The position numbers were made by a program, and so were the translations under genes. A stretch of 64,000 nt of DNA from Corynebacterium glyciniphilum AJ 3170 (GTDB lineage Bacteria; Actinomycetota; Actinomycetes; Mycobacteriales; Mycobacteriaceae): contig NZ_CP006842.1 of assembly GCF_000626675.1 (NCBI RefSeq), positions 3,038,001 to 3,102,000 of the forward strand. Direction: 5' to 3'. Below, piece after piece: positions 33,453 through 42,586 of this stretch. The first letter of the stretch is position 1, and the number at the start of each line of letters is the position of its first letter. A model generated the notes under the pieces. It ran no database searches. It had not been told where the DNA came from and saw only the letters and a program-made list of their open reading frames with translations.

Positions 33453-33896
33453 TTCACAGGACCCCGGCCGTCCGGTGACGGTGCTCCGGGACGAGTCTGC
33501 GACGCGGACTCGCCTGCCAGCCCCTTGAGGATCGTGAGGGCATCCGCCGAGGCCTGGTCCGTCGGCAGGTACGCCTCAATGTGGTGGTCTGGACTGTCCG
33601 CCTGCAACCAGATCTGGACGTCCGCCGCTAGGTCCCCCACCTGGGGATGCTACTCCGCGTAGGCCTTGCGCACTGTCTGATCAAGGAACACCAACCGCGG
33701 CAACGAGGGGCGCGTTCGTGGATCACTCGTATCAAACGGCGGGTGCGGCGCCAGGAGCGCGTGACCCGTCGGTGTCCACGCCAGGGCGTCGCCAGGGCGT
33801 CGCCGCGGCGGCCCGGGAGCATAGCCGGTTGGTCGCCAGCGCGTCCAACGTCGCCAACGCCCGGGGATGAGACTGCTCCGAGGCTGCCCGGCCCAT
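33446..33896 (-). pseudogene. Remnant of an XRE/MmyB-like transcriptional regulator
   Basis: Read leftward, one frame gives LATLDALATNRL and, after a frame change, WTPTGHALLAPHPPFD, then PSLPRLVFLDQTVRKAYAE followed by a TAG and HPQVGDLAADVQIWL. This is the ligand-binding-domain pattern of MmyB-like regulators, in which a Trp is expected where TAG occurs (TGG to TAG at 33650-33652). A tandem 11-bp repeat at 33781-33802 sits at the frame change. The N-terminal HTH is missing. Inactive. Confidence 0.7.
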
Positions 33897-34074
33897 GCGC
33901 GGAACCTGAACGGTTCATGCCCCTGCCAGTGGTATGTTCCGCAGTCTCACGATCAAGGAGTCTCTGGCTAACACCGCATCAGAGGGCCACCCTGGAGCGC
34001 ATGGACAACTAACCCCTCAACCGCACTGATCGTCTGCGTCAACGCATCGCAACAACTGAAGATACGGTAAGCCG

Positions 34075-35265
34075 TCACGAGCTCCGTCCCGCATCAAACT
34101 TCCGTGCGTTGAGCGCCGCCACCCCACCGACCACGGCGATGGCCACAGCGGCGACGACACCTGTCGTCTTCAGATCAACGATCGTGCTGACCACACCCGC
34201 GGCGATCGCCGGAAGGGATATAGACAGGTAGGCCACGACGAAATACGACGTCGTTGCCTGCGTGCGCTGCTGTGCGTCGGTGTTCCCCAGTACCGCTCGC
34301 ATACCCGTCATGAACAACACACCCTGCCCCGTGCCGGCAAGGAGAGCGGACGCGATAAACGCACCCGGAGACCCTGCCCACAAGGCCAGAACCAGCACAC
34401 CCATACCGGCAACCAGCGCGACCGCACCCACAACAATCAGCGTCCGGTCCGGCAGTGGTCGCAGAAGGATCTGAGCAACCGCCGAGGCGATGAACACCAG
34501 TGACACGGTAATCCCAATTGTCGCCGCCGATCCGATTCCCAACACCGACGTGAGGAATCCCGGCGCGACGGACGAATAGATCCCGCACATCGCGAAGCCT
34601 GCCACCGCTCCCACCGAGGCGGCAACAAACAACGAACGTGCACCGTCCGGAACACGTGGAATCTGCAGGATCCGCCGGGACGAATCCCTCTCAACGGTTT
34701 CCCGGACCACGAACATCGCCGCCCCTGCCAGCAGAAGAAGGACGGCGTGGACGACGAAAGGCATCCGCAGCGGCCACTGTGACAACTCCGCGACGACACC
34801 TGCCATCAGTATCCCCAGGCCGAGACCACCGATGTTCGCTGCTGTCGCCAGTGCTGAGGCGAGGTTCTTTCGTGACGACGGCGCGTTCTCGATCACCGCA
34901 GCCGTCCCCGTCGCCGTGAAAATGCCGGCAGACAGGCCCGACAAGACACGGCCGACGTAAAGCATCCACAACTGCCCGGCGCACAGGAAGACGATCGCCG
35001 ACGCCAGCGCCAGAACCACCCCGACCCCGAGGACGGGACGTCGTCCGAGGCGCGCCGACGCCTGCCCGAATGCCACCAGAGCAACGATCACGCCTGCGGC
35101 ATAGACGGCGAAGAGCGTCGTCGTCGTGAGACTGGCGAAGCTGTAGGTCTGCTCATACTCGGGGTAGAGCGGGGTCGGCATCGTGGTGCCAGCCATCACG
35201 ACGGCGAAGACGTAGGATGCGGCGGCGAGAGAGAAACCACTCGGCCTGCGGCGAGAAGACTGCAT
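34075..35265 (-). CDS. MFS transporter (12 TM)
   Basis: A 396-residue major-facilitator protein with about 12 hydrophobic helices. The loop 2-3 motif reads GQASARLGRRPVLG and TM4-5 contains GRVLSGLSAGIFTATGTAAV. The start MQSSRRRPSG follows directly after a -10 element, so translation is probably leaderless. It is divergent from the flavin monooxygenase gene, 79 bp apart. It lacks the DHA2 length, fitting a 12-helix drug or metabolite exporter. Substrate unknown. Confidence 0.88.
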   Translation of the reverse strand: MQSSRRRPSGFSLAAASYVFAVVMAGTTMPTPLYPEYEQTYSFASLTTTTLFAVYAAGVIVALVAFGQASARLGRRPVLGVGVVLALASAIVFLCAGQLWMLYVGRVLSGLSAGIFTATGTAAVIENAPSSRKNLASALATAANIGGLGLGILMAGVVAELSQWPLRMPFVVHAVLLLLAGAAMFVVRETVERDSSRRILQIPRVPDGARSLFVAASVGAVAGFAMCGIYSSVAPGFLTSVLGIGSAATIGITVSLVFIASAVAQILLRPLPDRTLIVVGAVALVAGMGVLVLALWAGSPGAFIASALLAGTGQGVLFMTGMRAVLGNTDAQQRTQATTSYFVVAYLSISLPAIAAGVVSTIVDLKTTGVVAAVAIAVVGGVAALNARKFDAGRSS

Positions 35266-35271
35266 CAATCC

Positions 35272-35300
35272 ATTATGTGACGCCGTTGCCGGGCCGTCCA
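35272..35300 (-). promoter_or_regulatory. Predicted leaderless promoter of the MFS gene
   Basis: On the minus strand TGGACG (35295-35300) and CATAAT (35272-35277) are 17 bases apart. The start point would fall at about 35265, the A of the ATG, leaving no 5' leader and no ribosome-binding site. Confidence 0.6.
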
Positions 35301-35344
35301 CCGGCGACAGCGCAGAGGACAGCAAGTAAGGAGTCTGGGTCCCC

Positions 35345-36385
35345 GTGCACGTCCACAACAGCCCACACCACCACGAGGCGGTGGTTATCGGAGCTGGCCA
35401 GGCAGGCCTGGCCACCGCCTTCTACCTGCTCCGGGCCGGTGTCGACACCCTCGTCCTCGACGACCAACCAGCCCCTGGCGGAGCATGGCGGCATGTATGG
35501 CCGTCACTGCACCTTTTCTCCACCGCGGGGTTCTCGAACCTCCCCGGGACGCCGATGCCCTCCTATGACGGTTACCCGCCGGCATCGCACGTCGTGGACT
35601 ACCTCACCGCCTATGAACGCCACTACCGGATCCCGGTCCAACGGCCGGTACGGGTCACCCGCGTCGAACACCAGGACGGAACCTTCCGCATCGACGCCGA
35701 GTCACTGTCCAGGCCGGGGGCAGGCACGGGGTCCTGGACGGCGACAACGGTGGTCGCCACGACCGGTACATGGTCGGCCCCGTTCGTCCCCTCCTATCCA
35801 GGCAAGTACACCGGCACTCAGTGGCACTCAGCGAACTACCCCGGCCCCGAGCCATTCCGAGGCAGCACGGTCGCGGTGGTGGGTGCGGCCAACTCCGGGG
35901 CGCAGATCGCCGCCGAGCTGACCGAGGACCCGGACGTCGGTGAAGTGAACTGGTACACCAGGCATCCGCCCCGGTGGATGCCCGACGACGTCGACGGCCG
36001 AACGCTATTTCGCCGCAACCGCGAACGCGCCGCTGCCATCACACGGGGAGAAAGTGACCCTGGTGCAGACTCCGCCTTGGGCGACATCGTCGTCCTGCCG
36101 CAGGTGCGTGTTGCCCGGGACACCGGAGACCTGGAGGCCACCCCGATGTTCTCCTCCCTGAATGGGGTAGAGGCCGATCAGCTGATCTGGTGCACCGGGT
36201 TCCGCCCGGCATTGGGACCGGTACGACATCTCGTCGCCGATGGCTCACCGCAGGTACCCGGGTTGCTCCTGGTCGGATATGGCGACTGGACCGGACCCGG
36301 CTCAGCGACGATCACCGGTGTCGGCCCGTTCGCCAAAGCAGCCGCCCGGCATGCTGCGGAGCGGATAGGGAAAACCGTCAGGTAG
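35345..36385 (+). CDS. ArsO-like NAD(P)H-dependent flavin monooxygenase
   Basis: A 346-residue two-dinucleotide-binding flavoprotein. The FAD motif is VVIGAGQAGLATAFYL, followed by PAPGGAWRHVWPSLHLFS. The NADP motif is VAVVGAANSGAQIAAEL, and the ATG box LIWCTGFRPALGPV follows. Pattern and length match the ArsO family, often linked to arsenic operons. No other ars gene is near, so the substrate may be different. GTG start at 35345 with AAGGAG 12 bases upstream; in-frame GTG codons further in are alternatives. Confidence 0.85.
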   Translation: MHVHNSPHHHEAVVIGAGQAGLATAFYLLRAGVDTLVLDDQPAPGGAWRHVWPSLHLFSTAGFSNLPGTPMPSYDGYPPASHVVDYLTAYERHYRIPVQRPVRVTRVEHQDGTFRIDAESLSRPGAGTGSWTATTVVATTGTWSAPFVPSYPGKYTGTQWHSANYPGPEPFRGSTVAVVGAANSGAQIAAELTEDPDVGEVNWYTRHPPRWMPDDVDGRTLFRRNRERAAAITRGESDPGADSALGDIVVLPQVRVARDTGDLEATPMFSSLNGVEADQLIWCTGFRPALGPVRHLVADGSPQVPGLLLVGYGDWTGPGSATITGVGPFAKAAARHAAERIGKTVR

Positions 36386-36499
36386 TCATCGAGCGCGTAG
36401 TGGGGTCGTGCCCGTCTGTGAACGCCTGGGTGAGGCCACATCATCAGGTTCGAGGGGATATTCGTCCATGACCGGCCCTACTGCCGGACCACGCCCGGC

Positions 36500-36900
36500 C
36501 AGCGTGGCCTGACTGCCCGCTCCATCAAGCTCACCCTCGCCACAACCTCCGTGGGCATCGGTTGTATTGCGCTTCTCAGCTCCATCTTCACACTGAACTT
36601 TCCCGGAGTGCTGTTTTTCGCTGCCGCAAGGCTAAAGCAGGGCGCCGATAACACGCCGCTACGGTGCTATCAGCACCGTCGCCGTCGTTGGAATCATTGG
36701 CGTAGATGTCCTCCTCACCGCGAGTCGACGCCGAAGCGCACCTGCACCCCCGCATCAGGTCCTGCTCCGAGCCGGAGAGCGTGTACTACGCGAACTGCAC
36801 GGCCGCATGCGCCGCTGGCGCCGCGCCTGTTCTCGGGGGCCAGCAGGGGTACGGGTCCCACCTTGACCGCGACTGCGACGGTATCGGCTGTGAGAACTGA
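36500..36900 (+). pseudogene. Decayed Excalibur-domain membrane protein
   Basis: The last frame (to 36900) encodes VYYANCTAACAAGAAPVLGG then GSHLDRDCDGIGCE, an Excalibur calcium-binding motif (DxDxDGxxCE). Upstream the likely membrane parts fall in two other frames: LTARSIKLTLATTSVGIGC with FPGVLFFAAARL (frame of 36551), and YGAISTVAVVGIIGVDVLL near 36660-36715. No single frame joins them, so at least two frameshifts have broken the gene. Confidence 0.62.
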
Positions 36901-37103
36901 CGCGACCAGACCTGAGGTGATGCCCGTTACCTTGATCTTTCCCCTCGTAAACTCGCGGGCAGGTCGCTGGCGTCAATGGGGATGTTTCGGGCTGTTGTTC
37001 CATCCGATCGTCCGGGGTTATAGACCAGGGGCTATGGGTTGGCGTATTGACACCAGCCTCTGTCCTGCATGAGCAACCTCAAGACGACGGAGGAACACGC
37101 CAC

Positions 37104-37475
37104 TCAGTACTGCAGCGCAGCTGCGACAAGACTCACGCTGACACAGGCGAACGATGCGACGCTGATCACCCGGTAGGTCCAGGTCTTCTCCACAGCCGCC
37201 CTGAACGCCAGGGGGAAGAACAGTGCAGGATTCACGATCGTTCCGATAATAAGCACCACGCCCACCCAGGTCGACAGAGCTGGCACCGCAAGCCCCACGG
37301 CGATGAGTATCACGCCCATGATGATGTAGTCGATGTGTGCCTGAAGGATCCGGCGAGGATGGCGGATGCCGAGCTCCTTCAACACGTCGGGCATCACGTG
37401 CTGTGCACTCACCGCCCAGCCGAGGAGCGCCCCTGCGGCCAACTCAATCAACCCGACAAAGACGAGATCGACCAT
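37104..37475 (-). CDS. Small four-helix membrane protein
   Basis: A 123-residue protein with four hydrophobic helices (LVFVGLIELAAGALLGWAV; YIIMGVILIAVGLAVPAL; WVGVVLIIGTIVNPALFF; VISVASFACVSVSLVAAAL). It has a short His/Arg-rich cytoplasmic loop (GIRHPRRILQAH). I do not recognise a function. It is divergent from the MerR remnant, so once may have been controlled by it. Confidence 0.72.
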   Translation of the reverse strand: MVDLVFVGLIELAAGALLGWAVSAQHVMPDVLKELGIRHPRRILQAHIDYIIMGVILIAVGLAVPALSTWVGVVLIIGTIVNPALFFPLAFRAAVEKTWTYRVISVASFACVSVSLVAAALQY

Positions 37476-37634
37476 CGTGATGACATCTCACATTCTGCGG
37501 CGGTGGGCCGCTCGACTTCTGTTGCTCTTCCGGACGAAAAGCTACCCGAGAGCATGTACCCCGTGCCGTGGTTCAGGGTTATCCACCGGCGGACGACACA
37601 ACCACGAGTCTGGTACCTCGATCTCAAGGGCGAC

Positions 37635-37666
37635 TTGACCTTGCCCCCGAGGTCAAGGTTTATCCT
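37635..37666 (+). promoter_or_regulatory. MerR-type promoter with overlong spacer
   Basis: TTGACC (-35, 37635-37640) and TATCCT (-10, 37661-37666) are 20 bases apart. Between them lies the dyad TTGACCT-N8-AGGTCAA (37635-37641, 37650-37656). A 19-20-bp spacer with a central dyad is typical of MerR-family activator promoters. Confidence 0.7.
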
Positions 37667-37685
37667 CATTATCTGGGGGCTCTCA

Positions 37686-38057
37686 ACGCGCAACGAAGAA
37701 CTGGCTCGGCGAGCACGTGCGTCGGTCAAGGCCATCCGTTACCACGAACGGCTCGGTTTGATCGTCCCAGTCCGGGAAACCAACGGATACCGGTCGTTCG
37801 ATGATCTTCACCTCCGAACCGTCGCCGAGATCCGGGAGTTGAGCAGGATCGGCATTGCGCCAAATAGGGCCGGACCGTTCGTGGAATGTCTGGAGCTCGG
37901 CCATGATCACAGCGACGACTGTGTGAGCTCGCTGGCGGTATACCGCGACACCCTTCCCGATCTCGATGAGATGATCACAGCTCTCGCGTCTCGTCGGGAA
38001 GGACTGCAACAACGCCTCGACCACCGTGCAGGACATACTTTCACCGTGGAGGACACA
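37686..38057 (+). pseudogene. MerR-family regulator with ACG in place of its start codon
   Basis: The frame from 37686 encodes NEELARRARASVKAIRYHER then LGLIVPVRETNGYR, a normal MerR winged-helix. The codon expected to be ATG, six bases after GGGGG, is ACG (37686-37688). No ATG, GTG or TTG serves this frame between the promoter and the HTH. Expression is therefore abolished or very low unless ACG is used. The reading frame runs on into the peroxiredoxin remnant without a stop. The own-promoter operator lies just upstream. Confidence 0.75.
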
Positions 38058-38604
38058 ATGACCGCCTTCACGACACTGCCGGCAGACCCGTCGGTCCCGG
38101 AGTGTGATGGCCGCTCTGATCACCTGCCGGGATCGCCATGCCGCACCTGGAGCTACCAACCAGCGACGGCGACATCGTGGACATGGCGACCCTGGGCGCG
38201 GGCCGCACGGTGATCTGCTGTTACCCACTGTTCGGACGCCCGGGTCTGGATCTCCCACAAGGTTGGGACGAGATCCCCGGTGCCCGGGGGTGCTCGACCA
38301 AGGCCTGCACCTTCCGCAACCATCTCCGGGACTCCAGGACGCCGGTGCAGAGCGAGTCTATGGCCTGTCGAGCCAGTCCCCTGACTATCAGGCAGATCTG
38401 GTGGCTCGACTACACCTCCCATTCGCGATGATCTCCGACGAAGCTCTCTCCCTGGCCAATGCACTCACCATGCCGACCTCCAGTGCGCCGGGACACGAAC
38501 ACCTGTACACGAGACTGACCCTGGTTCTCCGCGAATCCACGATCGAGCATGTCTTCTACTCGGCCTTCCCGCCGAACGAGCATGCACAGCAGGTACTCAA
38601 CTGA
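38058..38604 (+). pseudogene. Peroxiredoxin remnant with two frameshifts
   Basis: From ATG 38058 (GGAGG five bases upstream), three successive frames encode one protein: MTAFTTLPADPSVPECDG, then MPHLELPTSDGDIVDM through GARGCSTKACTFRNHL, then ERVYGLSSQSPDYQADLV through IEHVFYSAFPPNEHAQQV. This is the AhpC/TSA-like redoxin fold with peroxidatic Cys in the GCSTKAC segment. Single-base losses near 38133 and 38330 explain both frame changes. Intact, it would reduce peroxides under MerR control. Confidence 0.8.
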
Positions 38605-39121
38605 CTCACCAGAATCCTGCCTGATACTGACACACGTCCCTCCTCCCCTCCTCGGAAAGTGGAGCTGAACCGCGCCCGGTACTCTGCCGGAGGTGGTGTT
38701 CAGGTGTCGGCGAAAGCCCCAGCGAAGACTCTCAATACTGCAGAGCCGGAGTGACAGGTTGTAGCAGTGTCGCGATTACTCCGAACAGGTAGCCCAGGTG
38801 CCGCGTACTGACTGCGCATCGCGCAGTATGGGATGCTGTGCAGTCGATGTATTCGGGACGCGAGCAGGCCACAACTAGCCGTCAGGTTTGTCGCAGGGAC
38901 TACGCGCGTCGCATGTCGTCAAGCCCTGAATCGGATCCCTCAAGCAGAACCGAGGCTGAGCGACGTGGTTCGCCAAGCTGGCTGAACTGTTCTACGTATC
39001 AGCGTGGGTCGGGTGCATCCGACAATAGTTGAAACGACTTTCATATCAGGGTCTCGCCGGAACCCCTGCCAGTCTCTTGCAAGGAAACGGCGACGGGGGT
39101 TCTGGATGAAGTTGCGTGTGC
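38605..39121. other. Intergenic stretch without a recognisable gene
   Basis: No supported gene here. One dyad is visible: ACTGCGC-ATC-GCGCAGT (38811-38827), a perfect 7-bp inverted repeat that could be an operator or small hairpin. The 64-codon frame at 38838 has no ribosome-binding site or familiar motif. Confidence 0.5.
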
Positions 39122-39649
39122 CTACTCGCGCCAGCGGGACCGTTCACCATCGGGGTCTTTCGTGCACGTGACAGTCAGCCCGGTGACGGTCTGGCCGGTC
39201 ATCCCGGTTTCAGCGCCCTTGCAGAACGCGCCGGGCGTAACGGTGCGGCCAGTGACTGCGCCGGGGCTTTCGGGAACGGGTGCGGGTGTGTATTCCGGCT
39301 CGGGGGCCGGTGCGGGCGGCGGAGTGTATTCCGGCTCCGGCTCCGGAGTGTAGGCGGGCGCGGGGGCCGGCACATCGCCTTGAGGTCGGTCTATGTCGAC
39401 GTCGACGTCCACACCGCCGTCAGGGTCTACACCACTGGCCGGCTCGGGCTCGGCCTCACTGGTGGCGGGGGCGGAGCTGGTACTTGTGGCGGTGGTGCTC
39501 GTCGCACTGGTAGTACTCGTGCGCGACGTGGTTGAGCTGGTCGCGCTGGTGGTAGCATCCTCAGCTTCGGTTTCACCGCCGCAGGCAGTGACGAGTCCGA
39601 GGGTGAGTGCTGCAGTGGCTACCGCGGCGGCAAGCTTGCGGGTGATCAT
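39122..39649 (-). CDS. Lipoprotein with Thr/Ser- and Pro/Glu-rich stalk
   Basis: A 175-residue exported lipoprotein. The signal peptide ends in lipobox LVTAC (Cys near residue 24). A Ser/Thr-rich stretch and a PEPEYTPPPAPAPEPEYTP-type repeat form an extended stalk, possibly spanning the envelope. A small Cys-containing C-terminal domain (GAFCKGAETGMTG, then VTCTKDPDGERSRW) follows, likely with one disulphide. AGGAGA precedes the ATG at 39649. Function unknown; the composition suggests a surface tether. Confidence 0.83.
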   Translation of the reverse strand: MITRKLAAAVATAALTLGLVTACGGETEAEDATTSATSSTTSRTSTTSATSTTATSTSSAPATSEAEPEPASGVDPDGGVDVDVDIDRPQGDVPAPAPAYTPEPEPEYTPPPAPAPEPEYTPAPVPESPGAVTGRTVTPGAFCKGAETGMTGQTVTGLTVTCTKDPDGERSRWRE

Positions 39650-39884
39650 GGGCTTCTCCTCTTGATGCTTCACGTCCGTCATCGGCGTGACTGAGGAAAA
39701 TCTAACGGACAACCAATTCATCAGAGAAATTAATATCTGCCCCCGGGGGGTAATTGGCAGCCAAGTGATCCTCGGACTCCTGCACGAGGTCGAGTCCAGG
39801 CGCGTTTTCGGTTCTGGCGTCAGAGACGAAGGAGCCAGCCCTTGCTGGCACGAGAAGCACAGTGCTTTGTTCCCCGACAGAGAA

Positions 39885-40757
39885 TCACACCGCCGCCCCC
39901 AACTGTGCCGCGATGAACCGCTGCCCTGCCTGCGAGGGATGGATGATCATCTTGTAGTCCGGCGTGGTCGTATCGATGAGGCCTGCGATGTACCGCTCGG
40001 CGTCCGGGGCACAGGTGTCATGGCCCTGGCTGGCGGACTTCAGATCGACGAACTGCGCGCCGATTTCCGTAGCCGACTGACGCTGCATCGCCTGAACAGC
40101 ATTCTCGGCCTTCGCCAGGTACGGCACCGACAGGCCCTGAGGGTGGTCAGGCACCACATTCACGATGCAGTAGGTGTCGCCGTGGCCGATCTGCGGCATC
40201 CCGCTGACGACGAGTGACGCCTCCGGCGCGACGGCACGGACGCGCCGCGCCGCCTCGCGCATGTCGGCGGCGTAGGCGTCCTGCACGGCATCGAAATCAG
40301 TGACGTCCATGCCGTCCTTCTGACCCCACGGACCGAAGTTGTTCAGGCCCACCGGGAAGATCACCGAGTCGGTGTCTGCGGTCAGGTCCCCGGCGGCGAT
40401 GCTGGCGTCGATACGGTCCAACATCGTACGAGACGTCTGCGCGGTGCAGGACCAGTCGCGGACGTCCATCCCCTCGTCCTGCAGCAGCCGCGGCCAGTTG
40501 TCGGGTGCCTGCAGGCATTCCTTGCCCGACTCCAGCTGCCCGGTGCGCGGGTAGTCGGTGAGAAACGGCTTGAGCTGTTCATACTGATTCGCCATGCCGA
40601 CGAGCTGACTCGGGTTGGCTGTGTAGGAGTCACCGTAGGTCACCACCTTCGTGGAGGCAGGCAACGCCACGCCCGCAGTGGCGGTGGCGGAACCGACCGT
40701 CGCCGACAACAGCAGACAGGTGGCGAGAACGCGGGTGGCACGGGTGAATCGGCGCAT
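39885..40757 (-). CDS. Secreted SGNH/GDSL hydrolase
   Basis: A 290-residue exported esterase. The signal peptide spans residues 1-30 (RVLATCLLLSATVGSATATA). Catalytic blocks are VVTYGDSYTANP (Ser), VGLNNFG (Gly/Asn oxyanion parts), and C-terminal DYKMIIHPSQAGQ (Asp-x-x-His). Several Cys pairs indicate disulphides. AAGGA lies upstream of ATG 40757. Likely acts on acyl esters in the cell envelope; mycolic or trehalose esters are possible in this genus. Confidence 0.88.
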   Translation of the reverse strand: MRRFTRATRVLATCLLLSATVGSATATAGVALPASTKVVTYGDSYTANPSQLVGMANQYEQLKPFLTDYPRTGQLESGKECLQAPDNWPRLLQDEGMDVRDWSCTAQTSRTMLDRIDASIAAGDLTADTDSVIFPVGLNNFGPWGQKDGMDVTDFDAVQDAYAADMREAARRVRAVAPEASLVVSGMPQIGHGDTYCIVNVVPDHPQGLSVPYLAKAENAVQAMQRQSATEIGAQFVDLKSASQGHDTCAPDAERYIAGLIDTTTPDYKMIIHPSQAGQRFIAAQLGAAV

Positions 40758-40853
40758 CGAGGGGTGTCCTTCCAGATGAAACTCGGTCACGGGCGCGACC
40801 GACCACACAGAACTGTAACCTGTGCATCGCCGGACCACAGGCTGACCGGAGTG

Positions 40854-41585
40854 TTACGCACCCATTTTCATCATGAACCGACGCCACACCAGCTGTTGCG
40901 CGGGGCTGAGCGCATCCGCCTGCATCTCCTGGATCAACGCTGCGACCGGCCGTTCGTCCTCGGCGGGATCAACCCCAGCGGCCGCGAGGACGCTGTGCCC
41001 AAGCCGGAGCATCTGTCCGGCCAACTGGTCCGCCGCGGCGTCATCTACGTGGGTCCGGTCCGCAAGCTCCTCGAACTCGGTGGCCACGGCGGTGACCTGG
41101 GCCGCCACGTCACCGTCCTGCAGAACCTCAAGCATGGCGGCAGCACTGTCGGGATCGATGTCACCGGTCGCGGTCACGAGCATCCACACATCCTGGTCGA
41201 ACTGTTCAGTGGTTGTGGGGTGGCCTCCCGACACTGTCCGGACGTTCCGAACAGACTGTTGTCGCACCTCTGCGAGCGCCCTTCGCTGCTCCTCAATGCG
41301 CGCGGCCTGTGCTGCGAGATCGCGGTCGAGGTCGTCCAGGAGCTCATCCTGGCTCCGGACGTCCTGATCGAGCATCTCTCGGATCCTGCGCAGCGGCATG
41401 CCGCTCGCAGCGAGCTGGCGGATCCGCAGGACACGCACAAGATCGCGGGCACTGTAGCGCCGGTAGCCGTTCGGGTCGCGCGGGACGTCCGGCAGCAGTC
41501 CGATCGAGTGATAGTGCCGCAGGGCCCGGGGTGTCGTCCCGGCGATGTCAGCAACCTCCCGACTCCGAAGTACCGGGTCGTTCAC
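40854..41585 (-). CDS. MerR-family transcriptional regulator
   Basis: A 243-residue regulator. The MerR HTH (REVADIAGTTPRALRHYHSI then GLLPDVPRDPNGYRRY) is followed by the dimerisation coiled-coil (LLDDLDRDLAAQAARIEEQR) and a C-terminal TipAS-like helical domain ending in WRRFMMKMG. It overlaps the upstream membrane protein gene by ATGA, so the two are one operon and probably share a signal, perhaps an antibiotic-like ligand. Confidence 0.88.
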   Translation of the reverse strand: MNDPVLRSREVADIAGTTPRALRHYHSIGLLPDVPRDPNGYRRYSARDLVRVLRIRQLAASGMPLRRIREMLDQDVRSQDELLDDLDRDLAAQAARIEEQRRALAEVRQQSVRNVRTVSGGHPTTTEQFDQDVWMLVTATGDIDPDSAAAMLEVLQDGDVAAQVTAVATEFEELADRTHVDDAAADQLAGQMLRLGHSVLAAAGVDPAEDERPVAALIQEMQADALSPAQQLVWRRFMMKMGA

Positions 41586-42436
41586 GCCGTCGCTCCGTCC
41601 GTCACCGGTGCGACCGCCTGAAGAAATGCATCGGGATCATCCACATAGAGCTGTACTTCAGTGACGTGGGCATCACCAGGGCGATCTTTCTTCGGCACTG
41701 GCGCATCCGTCGGTACCGGGTCTACGAAACGCAGCGCCACGTTTGTGCTCTGGAACTGTGTGAGAATCAATCGGTCACCGTCGACATGGGGCTGGGTATG
41801 GGCGTGGTTCGTGCGGCGTGCCACCGAGGATACGTTGGCGAGCGACGTGGTGAGCACCGTCGCGTGTCCCCACCGCAGGTGAAGGCTGTCGGCCGTCACG
41901 ATATGGGGATGCACCACCCGGGAGGCGAAGAATCCTGCGACAAAGAGGACGCCCCAGATACTGAGGATCAGCAGGACGATCCGCAGCCACGGCCACGGGA
42001 CAAGGATGTGGACGACGACCAACTCCACCAGGCTCACGACGCCGATCGCGATCGGAATGCCCATCGTCCCCTTGGTATAGCCGAAGGGCGTCGCGCCTGC
42101 CGGCACCCGTGGTTTCCCTGCCACTGCCAGGACCAGGCTGTGGTAGTACCGGAGTTCCGACACGGCAGGACGGAGCAGCGGCTCCTCCGCGAGGCCGCGG
42201 TCGAGGATGCTGTGGTCGTCGTCGGCAGGAGTGCGGGCGACACGGCGAAGCCGGAGCAGGGTCAACACCACAAACACCACGAGCAGCGGCACCTCAACGG
42301 CGAGGAACAGTCGCAGCGCCGTGTACCTGTCAATTGTTCTGGTCAGGTTGAGCACCAACACGGCGACAAGGACCACAACCGTGATCGCCGCGTGCGCCCG
42401 ATGCGCTGTTCTCGTCCACCGACGTTGCTGAGCCAT
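41582..42436 (-). CDS. Membrane protein with cytoplasmic C-terminal domain, function unknown
   Basis: A 284-residue protein with about four helices, two near the N-terminus (AAITVVVLVAVLVLNL; LLVVFVVLTLLRL) and two central (PIAIGVVSLVELVVVHILV; IVLLILSIWGVLFVAGFF). The last ~110 residues are strand-rich, resembling a bacterial PH-like domain (VTADSLHLRWGHATVLTT). It is translated with the MerR regulator (ATGA overlap). No function assigned. Confidence 0.72.
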   Translation of the reverse strand: MAQQRRWTRTAHRAHAAITVVVLVAVLVLNLTRTIDRYTALRLFLAVEVPLLVVFVVLTLLRLRRVARTPADDDHSILDRGLAEEPLLRPAVSELRYYHSLVLAVAGKPRVPAGATPFGYTKGTMGIPIAIGVVSLVELVVVHILVPWPWLRIVLLILSIWGVLFVAGFFASRVVHPHIVTADSLHLRWGHATVLTTSLANVSSVARRTNHAHTQPHVDGDRLILTQFQSTNVALRFVDPVPTDAPVPKKDRPGDAHVTEVQLYVDDPDAFLQAVAPVTDGATA

Positions 42437-42544
42437 AGCCTCAGTCTCAACTATGACGCTGCGTCGCAGTCAAGGGGCGGCATCGGCTGGCACATCTCAC
42501 CTCGGCTACGACATGGTCGTCCCCTGTACACGCGCTCCTCTACG

Positions 42545-42571
42545 ACGTATCATGTAACTCACGTAATACGT
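42545..42571. promoter_or_regulatory. Inverted repeat upstream of VapB
   Basis: ACGTAT (42545-42550) and ATACGT (42566-42571) form a dyad ending 15 bp before the VapB ATG. VapB-type antitoxins bind such dyads to repress their own operon. Confidence 0.5.
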
Positions 42572-42586
42572 ATGAGGAGGTGTCAC

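Noticed and set aside
36551..37072. 173-codon open frame spanning the Excalibur region
   Set aside because: Only its first ~50 codons look like protein; the rest is the wrong frame over the Excalibur motif.
38838..39032. 64-codon open frame
   Set aside because: Ser/Arg-rich composition without structure-like patterning and no start signal.
42454..42472. Dyad TGAC-N11-GTCA upstream of the MerR/membrane protein operon
   Set aside because: The hoped-for MerR promoter geometry does not fit: -35 and -10-like boxes are only 12 bases apart.
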